From assembly GCF_016545825.1 (NCBI RefSeq), contig NC_052616.1:1116001-1180000 (forward strand): 64,000 bases of DNA, given 5' to 3'. A model generated the notes under the pieces. It was not told where the DNA came from. It was given only the letters and a program-made list of their open reading frames with translations, and did no database searches. Both the position numbers and the translations under genes were made by a program. Positions 59,404 through 64,000 of the stretch are shown piece by piece (positions within the stretch are counted from its first letter, which is position 1; each line of letters begins with the position of its first letter). This DNA is from Eucalyptus grandis. Its lineage: Eukaryota; Streptophyta; Magnoliopsida; Myrtales; Myrtaceae.

Positions 59404-59697
59404 AACTATAAAAGCTCTGATGGCAGAGAAATGGCGCCAAGACATGGCCTTAGATTAGAAGTAGCCAATAATGTTACTCATCTACACATCAAAATGGTTG
59501 CCATGTCTACTATTCATGCAATTGAAGGCACTCACGAGCATAATTTACTGATGGAAACTCTTTTGATTGAATGCAGGAACTTGCTTGTGGATCAATAGGA
59601 ATACAAATCAAGCATGTATTTAGAGAAGCAGATGGTCACACGGATGCTTTGGCCTTGCTTGGAAAGGAGCAACGTGTTGAAAGATTATTGCATTGAT
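59404..59697 (+). pseudogene. RNase H-like domain (RVT_3 type) remnant
   Basis: The first frame reads GLRLEVANNVTHLHIKMVAM, then HEHNLLMETLLIECRNLL, to a stop at 59596-59598. The next frame continues with IQIKHVFREADGHTDALALLG to 59697. The order of alpha/beta elements and the final READGHTDALA motif, carrying the last catalytic Asp, match the RNase H-like domain found in plant non-LTR retroelement derivatives. The first catalytic part is missing and a frameshift of about 10 bp separates the halves. Confidence 0.7.
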
Positions 59698-60569
59698 TGA
59701 TAACGGGTCATATATGCTCTTTATATATGCGCGGTCTCTTTCCACTTGTTGACTTAATTTTTTGGATTGGACTTTCATTGTCTCACATTACTTGACAATG
59801 GATCTTATATGTATCTATGGTTTGTTATTTATTCCATTACTCCATATCTTTCGGATAACATTCCATCAAAATCTTAGGTTTGGATGGTGAAAACGCTCCG
59901 GATTAGGGAGATAACCCTTCATATATCCAAAATAAGTAGAATGTATGCATTGATTTTAGTGATCCGTAAATCAATATTTTTAAATAGATGGAGCATAATA
60001 CACAAAGAATCCATCTAAGTGCAATATCTGAAACTATCACTCAACACTTTGAGTAGATTTCCGACATATACAACTTGAATTGGTTAATTCAATTCTTGAT
60101 CATGTGATTATGAATTAGTGAATATGATAATGTGAAACACATTGACATGTGCTCGCGGATATATGATGACAAAGAAGCCAAAAAAGAGTATTTGCGATTG
60201 TGCAATTTTAGCTTTCTTAGAGAAATTACATCACTGATATAATTTTATAGAAAAAATTGTCCAAAAAGTCATAAATTTATTGTACAACAATCAATTTAGT
60301 CATAACTTTACAATTTGGCTAATTTAATAATAAGGTTAAAAATAACAAGATGTAGGTAGTCCTTGATGAGTTCTAAGATTTAGTGCCGATTGCCTATTTT
60401 TTATCATGTCAAAGTGGTCAATTTACTATGTGCGTGAAAGCTTACTCGAGGAATCACCAAACATACAAATGAAAATTTTGGAAATTCTGAGCGTAAATTA
60501 CATGAGACACATTTAATTGGTCTAGCCGCTGATTTGTTGATGGGTGACTATTTCCCCAGCAGAGCATCT
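59698..60569. other. AT-rich intergenic DNA, nothing recognised
   Basis: No supported gene, repeat or RNA was found between the RNase H remnant and the next R copy. Confidence 0.5.
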
Positions 60570-62420
60570 TCTAATAAAAGATATTGATAACCCACGTGAG
60601 AGACTGAGGGTTGACAATGTGACAATTAAGATCAAGTATACTATGAATGCCGTATGATAGCGTTAGGAGATGGGTTTATCAAGAGAGTTCCTAAGTCTGC
60701 CATGGGATGTTACTCTTGGGCTTATCAGAAAATACTTAACATATTGCCTCTCATTGCCTTTCTTTGTTGAAAATAATGTTGATATTCACGAGCAAATTGA
60801 GGTTTTTTTTTTTTTTTTGGGGGGGGCAAAAAAAAAGGAACAGAGATGGTCACACATCCACAAGGTATACATTCTAGGTCGAATTCTCATGCCGTGATTG
60901 ATGGTTTGGGTGCAATCATGATTGCATAAATGGTCCATTAAAATGGCATCTCATACATTTTTCCACGGATAGGCCAAAATTGAAAGACTTGCAAAAAGAC
61001 TTTTGCCACTTTGAATTGACGAACAAGAGTCATTCTATAGTTTTTTTTTTCTTCAAAAAGTTAATGTTTTAACATATGATTGTATTAATCACGTATGATC
61101 CATAAAATTATTGGATACAATACGTATTTGATATTTGTCTTATCTTCTATTTAGTTGGTTCAGATGGCCAGAAGTTTTCTACTTTCCTTGTAGAGTTGGG
61201 CTCAAGCTTGGGAGCACTCTAGAAATAAAATCCCAATTCCACCAAGTCGATATGATGTAGTGCGCCTTTAAGATCTCCCAAGAAAATGAATTAATTGAAG
61301 TGAACGAAAGTGCCTCTGGACACCACTTCGCCACTAAATTAAAAAAAAAAAAAAAAAGGAAAGTTACGTAGAAGTGATCGTTGTGGGTTTTGTTGGTAGA
61401 ACTCAAAAGTCAAGTAAAGCCGAAACTTATATTAGGAGGCAAGGTACAAAAGAATTGCTATACTTTAACTTTTGTTTTTAACCAATAGATATACATAAAC
61501 AAGTAGGGTACTAACAATTTTATCCAAGATTACGTCGAGAAGACGTGTGTGATGTGCAAGTTGATACGGCCGCCCTGGACTCTCAACTAGAGGAAGACTT
61601 GGAAGACGACTTTCGAGTCAAGGTGTGGTTGACGACTTATGCTGAACGCGAAGTTGATGAAATGCAAACATCGACTTCACTTACACGGCAAGGATTTTGA
61701 TCATGGCATGACAAGTGCCTCAAATTCTCCATCATAATTCTATGAGTATTGCTTTAATTGCTTATGTTATCGTTAACGGTTGGTGATACACATCTTATTT
61801 TCTTAGCCTTTGTTAAGGGGGAGGATTTGATGCAACTGAAGAAGTTGAATCACATAATTTGCGCATATAATTAACAAATACCAAGTATCGAGGCATGACC
61901 CAAGAATTTAACTCAATGTTTGAAGAATAAGATTGGGAATATATAATTCCATTTTAGGCTCATCCACCTTGGTATTTGACTCACTTTATTTGTACATGAA
62001 AATTTCACGCATTTGCAATTTACCTATCTAAGATGGACTTCATTGTCGTGGAAAAAGGGAGAACCACTAATTCATTCATTCTTACTGAGCAAAATGATGA
62101 ATTAGTTGGACTAAGACAATTTGAACGAGTAGTTCTTTCAATTCGGTCTAAGTCCTCTTTGAATGGGCTTTTACTACATAATAGGCACAAGTAATGTCAC
62201 AAGCCTAGTTGGCTAGTCACTTTGGCCATACTTGGAATGAAACAATATTCCTATGTTCCAGATGTAACTTGATTTGTTTTGTTTAATGTAATTCTATTAT
62301 TCCCCAAAAGAAAGGGAGAAAAAAATATTTATCTCCCTTGTATAGGCATGCATTTGTCATTCTTTTCCCCCTTTTTAAATCATTGATATTTCATTCCCAG
62401 TCTTCACTCCTATTGTATGA
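60570..62420 (+). repeat. Dispersed repeat 'R', copy 3 (most complete, about 1.85 kb)
   Basis: All blocks of the repeat appear in order here: the CACGTGAGAGACTGAG block, a T/G homopolymer, the GGTCCATTAAAATGGCATCTC block, the GGGAGCACTCTAGAAAT block (61211), the TTACGTAGAAGTGATCG block (61363), the ACTTGGAAGACGACTTTCGAG segment (61600), the GATTTGATGCAACTGAAG block (61827), and a TATTCCCCAAAAGAAAGGG end (62295). It has no SINE and no LTR insertion, so it serves as the reference empty site. Terminal structure is undefined; the element class is unknown. Confidence 0.7.
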
Positions 62421-63238
62421 CGACATTTCAAGAAGCTAGGGAATTAGTGACCCATCAGGTAGTCAAATGGCTTTGCAATTTCATCGTATTGCCTAAGTCT
62501 CATTTTTTTTTTCAAAATTATGTTAAGAGTTATGAGCCAAAGGGCATTTTTTTTTTTCAAAAGGGAAAAAAGGTTCATACATCCACAAGGTACAAATTAA
62601 GTTGAAGCATTCATCATAAATGTCTAGATTGAAACTCAATTCTGGTGTCATTGTACAATAAGAGTGAAGAATAGGACTCTCACGTTGAAATTAGCATTTG
62701 ACGTGATAATGGTCAACTAATGCTTAAAAGAGTGATGAATAAAGCTTAATTTCTCCTTTTTTTCTCTGAAAATAACATGATTACATTCAAAAAAGCATGT
62801 CGAGTTACATTGTCCGAAATATATGTGCTCCCCGTGTTATTGCACATTAGGTCTATAATAACGTCTGGAACAGAGGAATAAATAACAAATTGCAGATCTT
62901 GTTCCCTTGCAAGCAGGATTAAAGCATCCGTGCAACCATTTGCTCCTCTGAATATGTGCTCAGTTTCAAATCCCAGCAGTTCCTCGAGCTAGTTCCTAAC
63001 ATTCAGCCAAAAGAGGGTTAATAGCAAATTATGCCTTTGATTGCCTGTGATTGCTTGACTAACAAACATGGAATCCATTTAAATGGGCAAATGGGTAACA
63101 TTATCAGCCAATTCTAATCTAAGGCCATGTCTTTGTGCCATAATTCTGCCAAGATGTGTTTACTGTCTGTTGAAACTTCTCTAGTTCCTGAGAGACTTAT
63201 CCTTGTTTGTAATTCATCTTAATCACGTACACTTCATC
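62421..63238. other. Intergenic DNA, nothing recognised
   Basis: AT-rich, with T-run blocks similar to those in repeat R (62540-62590). No gene is supported. Confidence 0.5.
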
Positions 63239-64000
63239 GTTAATTTTATATCAAATGAGACAATGATATATAAAATCTGAAAATATATTCAGTGGAAGAT
63301 TACGGTCTTCTCTTTCTGTAATTCGAGGACTAGGAGTACTCCTACAAACTGTAGGACGGCTCCCGTTCCAATCTGAAAGAATGGACAAGAGTCCTGATAA
63401 GTTATGTAATTTCCTATTGTTGTGAGAAGATTACTCACCCAACTTCAGAGTCTCCCCCACTTTCTTGTCAAAATAATACAGATTTTTCAACCATAGCCCA
63501 AAGACTGGGTTGAGTGCATTGACAATTAAGAGGCACACTTCTGATCATAATCAAATTGATTATTACGCATTATCAACGTTGTCAAAGTTCAAGTGGCCAT
63601 CTCTTATTCTCAACTTAATGGAAGACTTGGGAGACTTCTTTCAAGTCATGGAGTGGTTGGCGTCTTATGCTGAACGTGGACTCAATGATGAAACGCAACA
63701 TCGACTTCACTTGCACGGCATGCATTTCCATCATGGGTTCTACAAGTGTCCCAAATTTTCCATAATTCTTCAATGATTATTTCATTTATTGATTATAATA
63801 TGATTAATGATTGTTAATTTTATATCAAATGAGGCCATGATATATAAAATCTGAAAATATATTCAGTGGAAGATTATGGTCTTCTCTTTCTGTAATTTGA
63901 GGACTAGGAGTACTCCTACAAACCGTAGGACGGCTCCCGTTCCAATATGAAAGAATGGACAAGAGTCCTGATAAGTCATGTAATTTTCTATTGTTGGGAG
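63239..64000 (+). repeat. Direct repeats of about 190 bp, 574 bp apart, cut by the window edge
   Basis: 63239-63426 and 63813-64000 are nearly identical (GTTAATTTTATATCAAATGAG, GGACTAGGAGTACTCCTACAAAC, GGACGGCTCCCGTTCCAAT). The 386 bp between them contain an R-like segment (63585-63740). They could be two units of a tandem array or the ends of a small LTR-like element. The second copy reaches the window end, so which of these holds cannot be decided here. Confidence 0.85.

Noticed and set aside
1..64000. CRISPR arrays, bacterial operons, rRNA or intact tRNA genes
   Set aside because: None seen. Tandem repeats here lack CRISPR spacing, and the only tRNA-like signal is the B box in the SINE.

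Overview
The window is plant nuclear DNA, most likely from a woody eudicot. Supporting signs are spliced plant genes with GT/AG introns, a ribosomal-protein promoter with telo-box and site II motifs, Cf-type LRR receptor-like protein remnants, Ty3/gypsy Tat-lineage elements with two RNase H regions, and solo LTRs. Species assignment (perhaps Myrtales) would be a guess. A 100-base assembly gap lies at 14367-14466. Almost every protein-coding feature is broken; the only possibly living host gene is a plant-specific membrane protein at 54342-57926, and even that looks damaged.

Layout. 1-12606: the internal region and 3' LTR of a decayed Tat-type Ty3/gypsy retrotransposon whose 5' LTR is outside the window. 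It sits in an unnamed dispersed repeat, called 'R' here, which carries a SINE with perfect 14-bp target duplications. 14467-15228: a probable Ty1/copia LTR remnant. 15229-17310 (-): an LRR receptor-like protein pseudogene. 18181-24672: a solo LTR (duplication ATATG) that contains a second solo LTR, 19403-22531 (duplication AATAA). 26300-28733: a pseudogene of 60S ribosomal protein L13 that keeps its promoter and introns.

30410-51600 is a nested structure and the main discovery. A copy of repeat R is split by a solo LTR (31514-51306, flanked by TAAC). That LTR is split by a 17.1-kb element, 31885-48971, with inverted terminal repeats of about 780 bp and a perfect 9-bp target duplication AGTTGGGAG. 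This is the signature of a Mutator-like element. No transposase is visible. The element carries fragments of at least four host genes: glucosidase II beta subunit and an RNA-dependent RNA polymerase on the + strand, and a CHD3-type chromatin remodeller and tRNA pseudouridine synthase PUS3 on the - strand. It is therefore a giant Pack-MULE. The two gene-fragment sets point inward, each starting just inside a TIR, so convergent chimeric transcripts are possible.

51785-58500: a small RLP fragment abuts a broken 3' copy of the membrane-protein gene, whose fuller copy lies at 54342-57926. 58501-64000: further copies of repeat R, an RNase H domain remnant, and direct repeats of about 190 bp that run off the right edge.

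All family assignments come from reading translated motifs. No alignment or database search was run.
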